64,000 nt of DNA, taken from contig NC_084936.1 in assembly GCF_958298935.1 (NCBI RefSeq), positions 255,501 to 319,500 on the forward strand, given 5' to 3'. The position numbers and the translations under genes were made by a program. Positions 44,616-57,100 of the stretch are shown piece by piece. The notes under the pieces are model-generated. The model was not told the DNA's origin and ran no database searches. It was given only the letters and a program-made list of their open reading frames with translations. This DNA is from Phragmites australis (lineage: Eukaryota > Streptophyta > Magnoliopsida > Poales > Poaceae). Numbering within the stretch: the first letter of the stretch is position 1; each line of letters opens with the position of its first letter.

Positions 44616-45935
44616 CACTACTACAAAAATTATTTTTAGAGGCGGGTGATAACTCGTTTTTACAGGCGTTTAGTGCATCCGCCTGTGATCGAAGGCCTAT
44701 AAAAATAAATGATTTTCACAGGCGCAAAAGTGACCGCCTGTGGAAAGCTATTATCATAGGCGGTTCACTTAAGGAATCGCATGTGAAAATAGATTTCCAC
44801 AGACGGTTCCTTAAGCAGACCGCCTGTGGAAATTGATTTCTACAGGCGGTTCCTTAAGCGGACCGCCTGTGATAGTCAGCCACTCAATCGATATTTTTTG
44901 AACAAAAAAAAAGCAAAAAACTTTTTTTTGACCGACCAGGAACCCCACGCGGTCGCAAGTCACAAGTCACAAATCACGCGTTTTTTCGCGTGAAATACGC
45001 GCTCTACGCGGTTTTTGGCACTCAAATTCGAAACCTGTCGGGTCGCGCGATCCCTCCCCACCATCACACCAGAGAACGACAACTGAACACTGAGCATATG
45101 TAATTCTTTTGATATCTGCAATCCGAAACTTTAAATGATTATTTGGGCATCTAAATGACCTCAAATGAAAAACGTTTCAACTACAAAGTTGTAGATCTCG
45201 TCGAGGGCTACAATTTTCATATAAACTTTATCCTCATCCGACTTCGTATGAAAAAATTATGAATTTTTGAAAATAAGCTGTCACCCATTTGCACAGACGG
45301 TTCCTTAAACGGACCGTCTGTAAAATTGTGGTCATTTTTACAGGCGGTTCACGTAAGGAACCGCCTGTAAAAATATGTGACTGCTTATCTTCAAAAATTC
45401 ATAATTTTTTCATACAAGGTCGGATTAGGATAAAGTTTATATAAAAATTGTAGCTCTTGATGAGATCTACAACTTTGTAGTTAAAAAGTTTTTCATTTGA
45501 AGTCATTTAGATGCCCAAATAATTATTTGAAACTTCAAACGATTATTTAGATATCTAAATGACTTCAAATAAAAAAACTTTCAACTACAAAGTTGTAGAT
45601 CTCATCGAGAGCCATAATTTTCATATAGATGTTTTCCTCATCCGACTTCATGTATAAAAGTTATGAATTTTTTAATGGATGATCATTTCTAGAGGCGGTT
45701 CACATAAGTAACCACCTGTAAAAATGGTCATTTTCACAGACGGTTCCTTATGTGAATCGCCTGTGATAATAATCTATTATCACAGGCGGTTCACATAAGG
45801 AACCGCATGTGAAAATATATTTTCACAGGCGGTCTGTAACTGCAGGAGGCCCTCGCCAATTGTTCAGACGGTTTTTCGAATAAACCGCCTGTAGAAAATT
45901 ATTCTAAGTGCTTTGAAAAATAATTTTTTATAGTG
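44616..45935. mobile_element. nested CACTA element, 1,320 bp, CAGGCGGTTCC family
   Basis: Left end CACTACTACAAAAATTATTT, right end AAAATAATTTTTTATAGTG, with TAA duplicated at 44613-44615 and 45936-45938. Subterminal arrays contain cacaggcggttccttaag-type words in both orientations. A core unit (about 45108-45265) recurs inverted (about 45378-45535) and again direct (about 45526-45665), so the transcript could fold extensively. Non-coding. Inserted in the right half of the older CACTA element. Confidence 0.9.
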
Positions 45936-46002
45936 TAAGAGTGACAGAGACGAATCCATCGTTGATAACGATTATCACTGTTACTAATAATTTTTTCACA
46001 TA

Positions 46003-46340
46003 GGTGCCTACTATGTGGCGCCAGAGTCACCTCAGATGAGAAAGGAGGCCACTAGAGGAGGAGACGGGCATTTTTCACTTTCGCATTCACTGTCCATTTC
46101 ACTGCGATCGATCGAAACGACCTGGATGGAGCACTAGGCTCGCAGTGCAGTGATGTGCTGCTGATATAGATGTACATGGACACGTAATATAAAAAAATTA
46201 ATAATCTTGGAGGGGCCAGGGCCGGCCGGCTGCTTCAGCTCGATCGGTTGTACCATGTCTGCTTGCGTGGTTGTCGTCAGCACCGTCGACGATGCAGGTT
46301 CCAAGGTGTTCAACGATTTTGATCGATAGCCGCCGTGGGT
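46003..46340. repeat. duplicated segment, copy A, right part
   Basis: Near-identical to 59877-60204, sharing cagatgagaaag, gatggagcactaggct and ggccggccggctgcttcagc. Similarity stops at gccgccgtgggt in both copies. Confidence 0.88.
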
Positions 46341-46383
46341 TCACGGAGGTATCAAGTCTTGGTTTGGATAGTTAAGTAAGGTA

Positions 46384-46800
46384 CTGTTGGTATAAAAATA
46401 TACATTCTTATGTTAATACACGAGCACCTTATATGCAATCTGTAAAGCGGCATGCACAGGACTTACGGTAGCAGGGGTAACTATTGCGCTTTCTTGGCAA
46501 CGAGCGATCGATTTGCGAGCATACTGGCCAATGATAATTAACCTGGTGAGTAGCACCTGTGAAGCCCAGTATGGTACTACGACGATGGATCTGTTGACAC
46601 AAAAATATGGATCCTTACGCTAACATATAGCACCTCGTGTGCAATCCGCAGCGGCACGCGCATGGTGTACGACAGCAGGGATAACTATTGCACTTTTATG
46701 GCAACGAGCGACCGATCACTAGCAAATCGGTAAAGGATAACTAACCCAGCGAGCAACATCTAGGAAGCCCAGTCTGACACTACGACGATAGATCTTGGTC
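46384..46800. repeat. two diverged tandem copies of a roughly 207-base unit
   Basis: ctgttggtataaaaatatac at 46384 and ctgttgacacaaaaatatgg at about 46591 open two related units, each continuing with ggcaacgagcga and gaagcccagt and ending in tacgacgat. Probably a fragment of a transposon; no coding content. Confidence 0.65.
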
Positions 46801-47039
46801 AGCAAATCGCACCCGGGAGGGATCTCGTCAGGGCACGGTCGGCCAGTGGCTTATCCTTGGTCGAGATCAAGAACGAGTAGCAGCAGGAGGAAGAAGGAAA
46901 AGAGACAGGATTACAGGAGCTAGGTAGAAAAATAGTAGATACATATTAGTATTTGATCGATTGTTGGATTTTTTAATCGACCATGACCTCTCATATTTAA
47001 AGGGCGACAGGTCTTAGACGTACAAGATTAAGACTCCTA

Positions 47040-47400
47040 ATTCAAACTGAACAAGACTTACAGATATGATTCGACCGTCATGCATCGTATCGGGCCAGTC
47101 CGGACACGACCGCGGCCCGACAGGCACGGCGCCACGGTCGGCCTGGCGGCAGCCAGGCAGTAAAAAAAATAAAAAAAATAGAAAATAGATACAAATGAGA
47201 TAAAAATATAGCTATAAAATTAAAAAATATAGAATATAGCTAGGTTCAAGCGTGCCAGGCCAGACCGTGCCTGTCTGGTCGTACCCGTGTCGACCCGACT
47301 CAGCCAGGTCGTACTGCGCGCTCGGTCCAGGCACAACCCGAGCTGCTTGGGCCGTGTTTACAGTGTCGTGCCTCGGATAGGGTCTAGTAGGCACGACTCA
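47040..47400. repeat. GC-rich dispersed repeat with an AT-rich middle
   Basis: Cg/gc-rich words such as cggcccgacaggcacgg and gtgcctgtctggtcgtacc flank an A-rich stretch at 47160-47235. Non-coding; resembles a grass dispersed repeat that I cannot name. Confidence 0.35.
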
Positions 47401-47419
47401 TTTAGATATATTTAGTGAG

Positions 47420-47680
47420 AGGAGTGGACTATGGACTTGAAAACAACCTTGTTTCAAAATAATCAGTACTGTTGATTTTACTATTCAAACTTTGATGATA
47501 AATTTAATTAAATGCGTATGCAAATAGCTCTAAACACGCGATATTTATAAAGTTCATTGGATGATGAATTTAACAATATCGTTTTCATTTTACTTGACAA
47601 AATATATTAAAATTTATTGTCAATCAAAGTCTAATCAGTAAAGCAACAATATCAAGTGTTCTGGAACGGAGGTAGTACAC
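47420..47680. mobile_element. probable degenerate MITE
   Basis: The right side ends ctggaacggaggtagta, close to a Stowaway terminus (cggagggagta). The left end is degraded, so the class is tentative. Confidence 0.35.
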
Positions 47681-47769
47681 GATGTCCATAACGAGCGTGG
47701 GCCTGTGAAAAATACACGACCATCCAATAAAAAAAGTCCGAGTCATCATTTGAAAACGAACATAGCCCA

Positions 47770-48250
47770 AGAGTGATCTTGGTCTTTTTACCGAGGTACG
47801 GTGAACTGCGGCGAGGTTGGGTTCACCAGATCTTTATCTCCGGCCACTGACGGAGTCTACAGCGAGCTTGTTTTTGCTTATTTTATTTTACACGGTCTCT
47901 CTTCATTTTCTGAGAAACCAATGTGCAAGACGGCACACGAACCTTTTATGATACCGTCGGCACTGTTGTGCCCGGAGTTCATCGCCCCTACGAACAAAAA
48001 TCCTCTTATTTGCACCGTCATTAATTCGCATCTCTGCTCCAGGCAGATCATGTTACGTCCATGCATCATCCTTTTGGAAATTTTGGTTAGCTTTAAGCCA
48101 CGTATGGCGACCAGTCCTAGTTCCTAGACCAATCCTCTCTTGTCCAAACAAGGATTCCAAACATCCTTCGAACAGGGCCCTAAGGAGTCCAGATATAAAA
48201 ACATTGAATATGCATTGACTGGACAGTTCCTAAAAATGGCCTAACTCCCA
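47770..48250. other. stretch with unrecognised open frames
   Basis: A 108-codon plus-strand frame (47801-48127) and an overlapping 63-codon minus frame (47878-48069) show no known domain. They may belong to a retroelement relic, and I make no gene call. Confidence 0.25.
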
Positions 48251-48292
48251 AGAAAAAAAAATAAAAAATATTGTAAAGCTTTGTTCAGCTTC

Positions 48293-50578
48293 TCACACGC
48301 TTTGTTCTGCTTTACACGCTTCTTTGGCCTCCTTAACCAAGGACCCCAATATTTTTTGGGCCACAGTCCTAACTTCAAGCATCTGCACTATTTCTTTGTA
48401 GACGTTCAAGCAAATGCCCTTAACGATCTTATCTTCATATTTATGCGCATCCATCTCCAACGTTGATAGTTCATCTCCTGTAAACATCTGAAAGAAAAAC
48501 ATGCTTCGGTCCATTACATGAATGACAAATTTCCATAAAATGGAAAACATTTACAAAATATTACAGTTTACCTCTCTGTCAGCTATAGTTGTTTCTACAG
48601 GGTAACATATGATCTTCAGAGCCGTCGCAAGTTTCATCAAGTCCCAGCCTTCAGAGTTAATGCCAGACACATCCTTAAGGTGGTCACCAGCACGGCGCAA
48701 GGGCGTAGAATTTTTCTTCTCATTATATTCAGAATCAAGCAAGACGCATGCCGTCACAACAATATCCTCATTAACCTGGGTACAAAAGAGCATTGCTTCG
48801 TCACTAAAAGAAAAGAGGCAAAGAAAAAGTTTAACATATTGCGCCAAAAGCTTTCGGCAGGGACAAATAAGGATTCTAAGTGCAAACTGCACAAACTATC
48901 AGATAATAGTGTAACAATAAATGACAGGCAGCCATAAAGCACAAAGCATTTCATCTCAGACATTCAGGAAGGCAACTTGTGAACTAACCATCTCTGGTTT
49001 GACATCAAAGCCATAACGATCCAGGAACATTTTTAGTCCTTGGCTCATTGGTAGGCGATCCTCCTTCGTCAGCTTCAGTTCTTGGGGTACTAAACTATGC
49101 ATGAGATTCTTCAGGCCCCCACATCACCTCCATCACAGTTTCATCAAAGAGGCAAGGTACACCCTGAAAGAAGTGGCGGCAAAATAGGTGCTCAAAGTTG
49201 TTCACAAACATAAGCAAACAAGGGAGCTTTACACTAACCAAGCTTGTTTCGATGATTCTTTTATATTCAGGCTTTCCAACGGCCAATTTCTGACAAGGGC
49301 GGTGACAGCGCATGATCATCTCAGTAAGCTCCCTATTAACACCAGTACCATGATTAATGACACTGGACTTGTCCTTGAAAGTTTGAAACTCTTTCAGCCA
49401 AACGATCTGATAAAGAAACGAACAAGGACGATCATGTTAAGGGGCAAAAAAGAAACAATTAATCAAATATCACACCATGTCTCCCAATCATGAGAGGCGG
49501 GCAATTCTTTCAAAAAAACACTAGGCGCTAAGCAGTAGGCTCCGCCAAGCAAGCAGCGAGTACTGGCAATGTTAAACAGAGGAAATTTGGCATATTAGAT
49601 CAGAGAAAATGGCATATCATACATCCATGACTTCAATGACCATGTAACATCTTCATCTCCAATTTGCCCCATATCCCTACATAAACCAAGCCCTAAACCG
49701 CTCTAGGCAGGAAAACGACTAGATGCAATTCCTAGGTTCGAAGCGAAGCGGTGCTGCTCTGCCCAGTTACTAGTTAGCCTTGTTCACAATAGTTGCACAG
49801 CTTTTCAAAATGCGCTGCCTAGCACCGCTTTTTGAAACACTAATCGCAATCGTAAAAGATATAGCCTTGTTCAAGTCCTTGAGTTCTTGCAATGCAGTTC
49901 AGAATAAGTTATTGTGCTAAGGTAATGCGACGCATTTTGAAAACAGACAACAGTGGTGTTCTTTGGTTGTAGTACAATGTTAGAGCTCAATCATCCATAG
50001 CTAGCGGTTACTAAATAGATATTGGTGAATAGCAAAGGTTTCAGCCTGCACCCATCCATTCTTTAAAATTTCCTTCACCAGTGTTGACGAAAATAGCTTT
50101 TGAGCGCGCATGCATACACGGTACAACATCACGCTACATGATTTATTTAGTAAACAAATAATGTGTTGAATCTGTTAATTAGTAAACAAATAATGAACAG
50201 TGAGCACATATTTGTCCCCTCAATGCAAAAAACTGCAAATGGTGCAAGATCAGTACTCGGTTTAAATTGGCGACAAACAACGTAAAGAAATAACAATCAG
50301 AAGGAAAGGAAAGGAAACAGAGGGGGCTAACTTCTCGTGCCCTAAAATCCTCGCCGAAGATTGCCCAGATATTCTGGAGGAGACAGAAAACAGAAAAATG
50401 AGGTCGATGACAAAGAGACGAGCAAGCAAGCACATGAGTAACCAGGGAAGCGATAACAAAGCAAGTACCTCAAGAGCGTCTGGCTGGTTGAGGCAGTACT
50501 CATTCATACAGAAAATTGTGAAGCCAGAGGGTGTCTCAAACAGCACTAAGATCACTCCATACTTGCCCAAATTGGGAG
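48293..50578 (-). pseudogene. NOP58 N-terminal-like protein, grass-specific family, one-base frameshift
   Basis: Six minus-strand exons with GT-AG borders: 50469-50578 (GVILVLFETPSGFTIFCMNE), 50332-50373 (NIWAIFGEDFRARE), 49239-49406 (IVWLKEFQTFKDKSSV to YKRIIETSL), 48989-49163 (GVPCLFDETVMEVMWG...), 48572-48775 (VNEDIVVTACVLLDSEY to TIADRE) and 48293-48487 (MFTGDELSTLEMDAHKYE to EACKAEQSV). VLFETPSGF is the mark of the NOP5/NOP58 N-terminal domain; catalytic or snoRNP roles are unproven for this family. The fourth exon is 175 nt, one more than expected: an extra base after EVMWG gives an early TAG, though the correct frame (LTKEDRLPMSQGLKMFLDRY) resumes after the shift. The first coding exon was not identified. 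It is either a young pseudogene or a gene with one base-call error. Confidence 0.75.
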
Positions 50579-50699
50579 CTGCGAACACATAAGCAAACTT
50601 AAGCAAGCAGGATTAGAAGAAATAACGTGCCTAGATCAATCGCCAATTCAGATATCAAGCATGACGCCAGCTCCCTAACTCGCCGATGGAGGGGGAGGA

Positions 50700-52690
50700 G
50701 CATGGTGTTGGGGTCTGTGGGATCGAATCCAAATGGGTTTCGTGCACCCGGAAATTGACATATTCGAATTGTTGAATTTTTAAAAGATTCAAAATATGTT
50801 CACATTAATTTTGTTTGTTGTATTAATTGTAAATAACAACCATGTGTTGTTGTATTCTTTTTCGTTATTTTTTATTCACAAAATCAAGAACAATGTTTTT
50901 TTTTTCTCTCTATACACATTCAACAATTCAAAAGATTTGATTTAACAATTCATGAAACCTAATTTACCTTGTGAAGACGCAATTCATCATTTTTTAAAAG
51001 TTATGTTCAACAAATTGTGTGACTGATTCCATCAATTCACGATAATATTTTCAATATTTTATATGCAAATTTGTTGAAATGATGTATTTGAATTATTGAA
51101 ATAGTACATTTGAATTATTGACTTTTTATATTGGATCTTGTTTTGTTGCATTTATTGTAACTAACATCTTGATTCAAACGGTCTTCAAAATAATCACTCG
51201 GTTTGAGAGAGAATTTATTGGTAGTTTGATAAACACCCTAAATCCATCCCACCAACCCACTGATTTAGATTTATAAAGTTATTTTTCAATATATTCATGC
51301 AACAATTTAACAGACTTGGGTCAATAATGTACAAAACCTAATTCACCCACCGTGAAGACGTAAATTAACAGTGTTAAAAGACATGTTCAACATAGCGAGA
51401 CACATTGCAACAATTGAAATGGTGTGGCGTCAAATCTTCTCTTGTTGGCCACAGATTGGTTTGAGCCAGTCTCTATTGTTTCAGCTACTTAATGGGTTTT
51501 GTGTCGGGCTTGTTATGAAATCGGGCGGGGAAAAGTTTTCCTTTTGTTCGCGTGTTGTTAAAGGGGTGGGAATACGTGGTTTTTTTGCTATTGGTCCGGA
51601 ACAGACTGACTGCAGCAAAAGCAATCCTGTCAAATTCAGTCAATTTGTTGTGTTTGCTATCAGCTATAAAATATGACGGCAATATAAAAAGCCTTTTGCA
51701 TTGCTCGGGCCTTTTCTTTCGTCCTTATCTTTTTCTTTTCCTCGATTTGGATAGATCTATGAGCTTGTGCTCATTTCTGCATTATCTCTTAAGCGTCAAG
51801 TCTTCTATTTGTTACCTGCAGGTTAATTTTCTATGTTGGTCAGTTATTTTAGTAAGTGGATGGGTTTTTGTTTTGAATCCATTATCAAATCAGGTGGGAT
51901 AATTTTTTCTTTTTCTTTGCACGCTAATAAAAGGAGGAGAATACGCATCTTCTTGCTATTAGTTCGAAAAAATTGACTACAATAGAAAACAAATTCAATC
52001 AATTTTTATGTGTTTGTTTCATGGTAAAGAAAAGTTGATTGGAATCCAACAAATTTTCAGTCAATTTTTCGTTTATTGTGTTGGGTCAAAAGAATACTGC
52101 AATAGCGAAGAGTTGAGTCGATTTTCTTGATTGCAGAAAAATGTACATGATTACTTGGCATCCTTCTATTGGCCCCCAAAAATTGACTGGAATCCAAAAG
52201 AAAAATAGCTGAGTAACAGTTAGACAGTCCTTTTCTTTAATTCATTGTTTGGCGTAGTAACATGATTTCACAAATTATATACTTTTTTCGCTTCCAATGT
52301 TTTATTCTCTTCCATTCCAATGTTTGGTTGCGTGAAAAATCTTGAAATGGTTTTCGTGGTTAGCTTTAGAAACAACCAAGTAACACGGGCTAACAGTTAT
52401 TGTAATTCTAATAATTCAGATTTTGATTCTCATAATCTAGAATCTGGCTTGTAAAATCTAAAACAAACAACACTAGATTATTAGAAATGAAGGGAGAAAG
52501 AAGCGAATAATTATTTTGTAATGGTATATGGGTAAATATATGTCACAATCCGCTAGAAGTAGACTTTTCTTGGATTGTGGATTGTAGCATAATCTGATCT
52601 CAGATTATGAATTGTGAATTATAGAATCGTCATGTTTATTTTAGATTCTAATTTTAGAAAGTCGAATGCATAATCAGAATAAAAAAGAAA
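50700..52690. other. AT-rich intergenic region with diverged internal repeats
   Basis: Two related stretches (about 51530-51660 and 51900-52020), both with ggagaatacgc/ggaatacg, ttttgctattggtccg-like and tcagtcaatttgttgtg-like words, suggest an old duplication. Open frames here have no domains. Confidence 0.35.
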
Positions 52691-52847
52691 CAAACCTAAG
52701 GCTCAACCCTAGTGAGCCGTGAGCCTGGACGACTTGTTCCCCTTTCCTGCTCCCCGAGTCGAGCAGCCAGCCGTTCAGTGCGCTCGCGGCTCGCTATCCC
52801 CTAAACCCAACCCTCACCGCAGCAAACTCGGCGGCGATGACGAAGGA

Positions 52848-53700
52848 GAAGAAGCTTGTCGATGTCGTTGCTAGCGTACATCTCTGAGGTGTAATGCATA
52901 GGCACGAGTGGTCATCCAACCTGAAAGCGCTTGAACGACCACAACTGAAACAGAAAAGGCATACCCGTCAAGTTGGATCCGTTGTGTGTCCTCACGCAGG
53001 CGTTGAACAATGCGCGGTAGGTGGCGCAAAGAACCACCGAACCCCAAGACACCTGAGGCACGCCGACGACTTTGCGTCAGCAATAGCCCAAGCATAGGCT
53101 ATCCAACGTGCGTCCACAGTGTTGCCGTGGCTGGAGGTGAACATCACCCAACCGAACAATCACATCAGGTAAGCCTTCAGGTATCGAGCAACATGGTACT
53201 CCATGGGATCCTCGGCCATCCTTTCCACCTGCAAAAATTCGATTGATTGTTATTACCAATAATAAATGGACAAAGGACGTGCAATATGAAATTAGAGAAG
53301 CAATGAAAAAAATTACTAACTCTGAACTGCTCCAACCACTGCTTCTTAGGGCTGTGTTTCTGATGCTCCTCAATGAGCGACACATTCAGTGGCTCAGGTA
53401 GAATTCACTGAAACCTCTCAAACAAGTCCTACTACCAACTAGCTGGAGTGACCGAGTGACTGAACGATTCACTAGAAATTGGTAACCCGGTCAGCATGGA
53501 GACGTCCCACAGCGTGACTATCATCTCCCCAAACAGCATGTGGAACGGTGTGTCTGCGGCCTCTATCGGTCCACCAAAGCCGAAATAAGGGAAAGGTCAT
53601 ACGGGAACCAACGTGACCGCTCCATCTGGCCCTTGTCCTCCTGACCCTTAGCCACCTGATGCAGATCCGCGTCCTCATCTATGGCCTGAAGCATCCGTGC
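52848..53700 (-). pseudogene. plant mobile domain (aminotransferase-like/MAIN-type) gene, decayed
   Basis: Minus-strand pieces in order: DTPFHMLFGEMIVTLWDVSM with LTGLPI, then SLIEEHQKHSPKKQWLEQFR, DPMEYHVARYLKAYLM, a stop, LFGWVMFTSSHGNTVDARW and, in a later piece, PFLFQLWSFKRFQVG, a stop, PLVPMHYTSEM. This is the order of plant-mobile-domain proteins carried by MULE transposons. TGA has replaced the Trp before LFGW and the Arg of the usual GRP. It is on the same strand as, and downstream of, the MULE transposase relic, so probably from the same element. Confidence 0.75.
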
Positions 53701-54175
53701 AAGAGAAAGAAGTCCTGCACGACCCATCCTGTAAATACATAACCTGATTAGTTATGACAAATTAAATCATCTATGTATATTGAACCATCAGTACAACCTG
53801 CCGAACCAGTTCGGGTGCAGTCGACAAGCTATCTTTGGCGCACGAATACGTAAAACCGGAATACTCGAAGCGTCACGCGTGACGTGTAAGAAGCCACGGT
53901 GACGCTATTTCACAGAACGGTCTAGAAGCTCGTACGACACCTCCATCTCTTCAAAAATAGACCAACATAAAACACATAATTATTATAAATTGATGATCAC
54001 ATAATTAATACGTCAACAACATAAACCATACACAAACTACTTTATATGATAGAGAGAACATAAATGAAAACACTTAGTTTTTACATCAAAAACATAAAAA
54101 TTACGCAAATAATACTATTTAGTTTTTACATCAAGAGCATAACAGTTGCCCAAATAAATAAGAAACATATTATTT

Positions 54176-57100
54176 CTAAATAGTATATCCGACAAGGTCT
54201 GCCCTAGTCCCGTGCACTGCTTGTCCTCCACGTGCAACTCTCCCATGTCCACTACCGGTGGATGGTCCTGCTCCAGCATCACCGCGGTTAGAGTGTGGGC
54301 ATTCCTTTGCCTTGTGACCATACTCACCACACTCACTGCACCTCCTGATAGGGCCACCAAATTCAGCTTCATCCATATCGTTACAAATATGCCTAGTCTG
54401 CAGTCGACCACCTTTTCCATGGGGATGTCTAAGCAACATCATAGGGGGCAGACATATCGGCGTATCTCTATGGTAAACTGTGAAGTCACGATGCGCATTG
54501 AATCCACAGAACTCTCCAATCTAAGTCAGCACCACATTTTCCTTCAAGTAAAATGGTTACACATATACTGACCTTCCCACACCCACTTGTGATAATGCAA
54601 CCAGCAAATGAGAACATGGGACATGTAAAAGCTTCGGTTTGTTGCAGGGCATTCGCACCATCCATTGAAAACTTACCCTACGTTCACCTCATGAGTGATA
54701 ATTCTGGTATTGCTCCCACTCCTCCTTTTGATCTCAGGGTTATCTCGAAGCGTTGCTCATTAATGCCCATGCTACGAACCATATGTTGTACTGCCTTCGT
54801 GTTCTTCTTTTGGAGGTACTCCATCATTCGTTGGGCATACAGTATACTCATTGTTGTACAATGACTCACAATAGTAGCATGCCTCTTCAGGTAGTAACCA
54901 ATAATACAGTACAACATTCCCTCAACGATTGCAACAATAGAGAGTCCACGCAGTCCTCTGATGGTCCAATTGTAAATCTCTACTATATTAGTAGTCATGA
55001 TGCCATACCTACCAAATAATATTGTCGGTGTATCAGGAACCAGGGGTCCCCGAATCCCGAGGCCAGGCCATCCATCCGCCACATGGCGCCATCCCGCGGG
55101 GTCTCTCCTGCAAAATGAGAAAAGATCAAGTCCCGGGAGAGGGCGCTCGGGGCCGCAGTCGGTGGCCCGCGAAGTACCCCAGTTCCCCGATGATCCACGA
55201 AATCTAAGTACCGGGAAGAAAGTGCTCGGGAAGGTGTACGGTGACCCCCGAGCACCCTAGTCCCCCGACGACCAGAAGAACTAAGTACCGGGAGAAACGT
55301 GCCCGGGGCCGCCAGCGGTGGCCCCTGGGCACCCAAATATCCCGAGGGCCCACCAAAGGAAGTTCCGGGAGAGAGTTCTCAGGGCTGCGTGCAGCAGCCC
55401 TCGAGCACTCAGTTCCCCGAGGATCCGTACCAGAGTTCTCGGGAGAGAGTGCTCGGGGAGGTGAACAGTACCCCGAGCACTCGGTTCCCCGAGGACAAGA
55501 AGGAGCATTCTCGGGAGAGAGTGCTCGGGGAGGTTAACAGTACCCCCGAGCACTCGGTACCCTGACAACCCAGAAAGTCCCCTGGTGGAGGCCCCTGAGG
55601 GGCCCACTAATGAGGTGTCAACCAGTCAAAGGCTCGAGGCCGCATTTAATGAGCGTGCGTGGCCTGTCGCCTCCAACTGCTCTCACCGCGCTCAGCGTCA
55701 GTTCCTGCCACGTTCTGGCAGAGAGGCGTGGGGTTATTAATTGCACGGGTCCCGTCCCGTGCCATCCGGCCTGTTTCAAGATAACGTCGTAAGGACCAAG
55801 GCGTTCCGTCTGCCGCGCTGCTGTGGCAGGGGAACAAGACAGGGCGGGCATGTCGGGTCGCTCTGCGGCTGCCCGGTGGGCCCTCTCCACGGCGCCCGTT
55901 GCCAGGGCATTTATGGCGACGAATGACCGGGCGTGTGCCGTATTTTCCACCCCCGGTCACTTCGCCCAGAGAAAATGATGACGCCCTTTCCATTTATGGT
56001 ATCTCGGAACTCGTGCCTCCTCCCGTTCGGGGCACGTTGCGGCCGGCGGGTACTTAAGGCAACCGGCGGCACAAAAGGAAAGAGAGGAGAACGAGAGAAA
56101 AAAAAGGAGAAGGTGAAGCTGAATGCATCTGGAATAGATCTTGAAGCGTAGACAAGAGCACAACGCAAGAGAAACACGGCTAAGTAGTGAGCAGCACGAG
56201 ACAGGCTGAAGAACAAGGAGCCCCAGGCTCTTAGATAGATCAAGATTCTTGTAACCAGCAACATCCTTGAGGGACTTCCTCAGGACAGTTATAGTATCCA
56301 TACAGGAGTAGGGTATTACGCCCCCGTGCGGCCCGAACCTGTCTAAATTCCAGTGCATTTACTTCTTTTTGCACTAGGCCACACCACCACCACCGACCGT
56401 TGCATTTATTCCCATTTATTTCTTCGACGAACATACTCAGGATCATCCCCCCGGCCGAATCTCTAAAAAGGGGTCTCTCGGGATCCCTGCGACTGGAGTT
56501 AATCTTTCGACAAATATCAAAACAAATAAGTATCAAGTTTCAAATATACTAGCTCATACTACACATATTCGATAAAGATGTGGCCCAGTACACGAACCTA
56601 GCACCTTTGATGTCATAGAGTAAGGACCACTTATCCTTTGGCTATGCCTCAATCCATTGCGAGAAACATTTAATGTTTCATGCTGACCTTCTTCTCATAT
56701 TAGGAGGATCAATGCCTTCTCCAAGAGGTAGTAGCACCTCCAGTACAGTGTCACCACCAGTAGCCGGCTCCTTATTTCTCTCCTGCAAGTGCGTCCTTGT
56801 TTCCTTATCCAACTCCTTCCACAAAGCATCAAACTTGCGACTTTGGTTCTGGCTGCACAGCCTCTTGAACATGTCCATCAGTGCTTTGCTCTTTAATTGC
56901 TTGTGGAAATTTTCTCCCATGTGACGCATGCACCACCGATTCTGTAGGTCATGCCAAGGGAACGGCTCACTTGAATCTTCTTACAATGTCTTTATAGCAG
57001 ATAAGATCCTAACATGCCGATCATGTATTATGCAAACGTTAGGTCAATCACGGACAACCCCAACCTTAAGATGCCTAAAAAACCAGCTCAACCTGCTCTC

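Larger units (their letters stand above)
43211..46002. mobile_element. CACTA-type element of the GTGACGGGTC family, non-autonomous
   Basis: Starts CACTACTAAAAAATTAGTAA and ends TTACTAATAATTTTTTCACATA, with GGT on both sides (43208-43210 and 46003-46005). The related empty segment at 59790-60204 confirms these borders. The right end seems to lack the final GTG expected of a CACTA terminus. The subterminal regions are packed with attagtgacgggtc/gacccgtcactaat in both orientations (43235-43790, 44170-44610). No transposase is present. A second CACTA element is nested inside. Confidence 0.82.
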
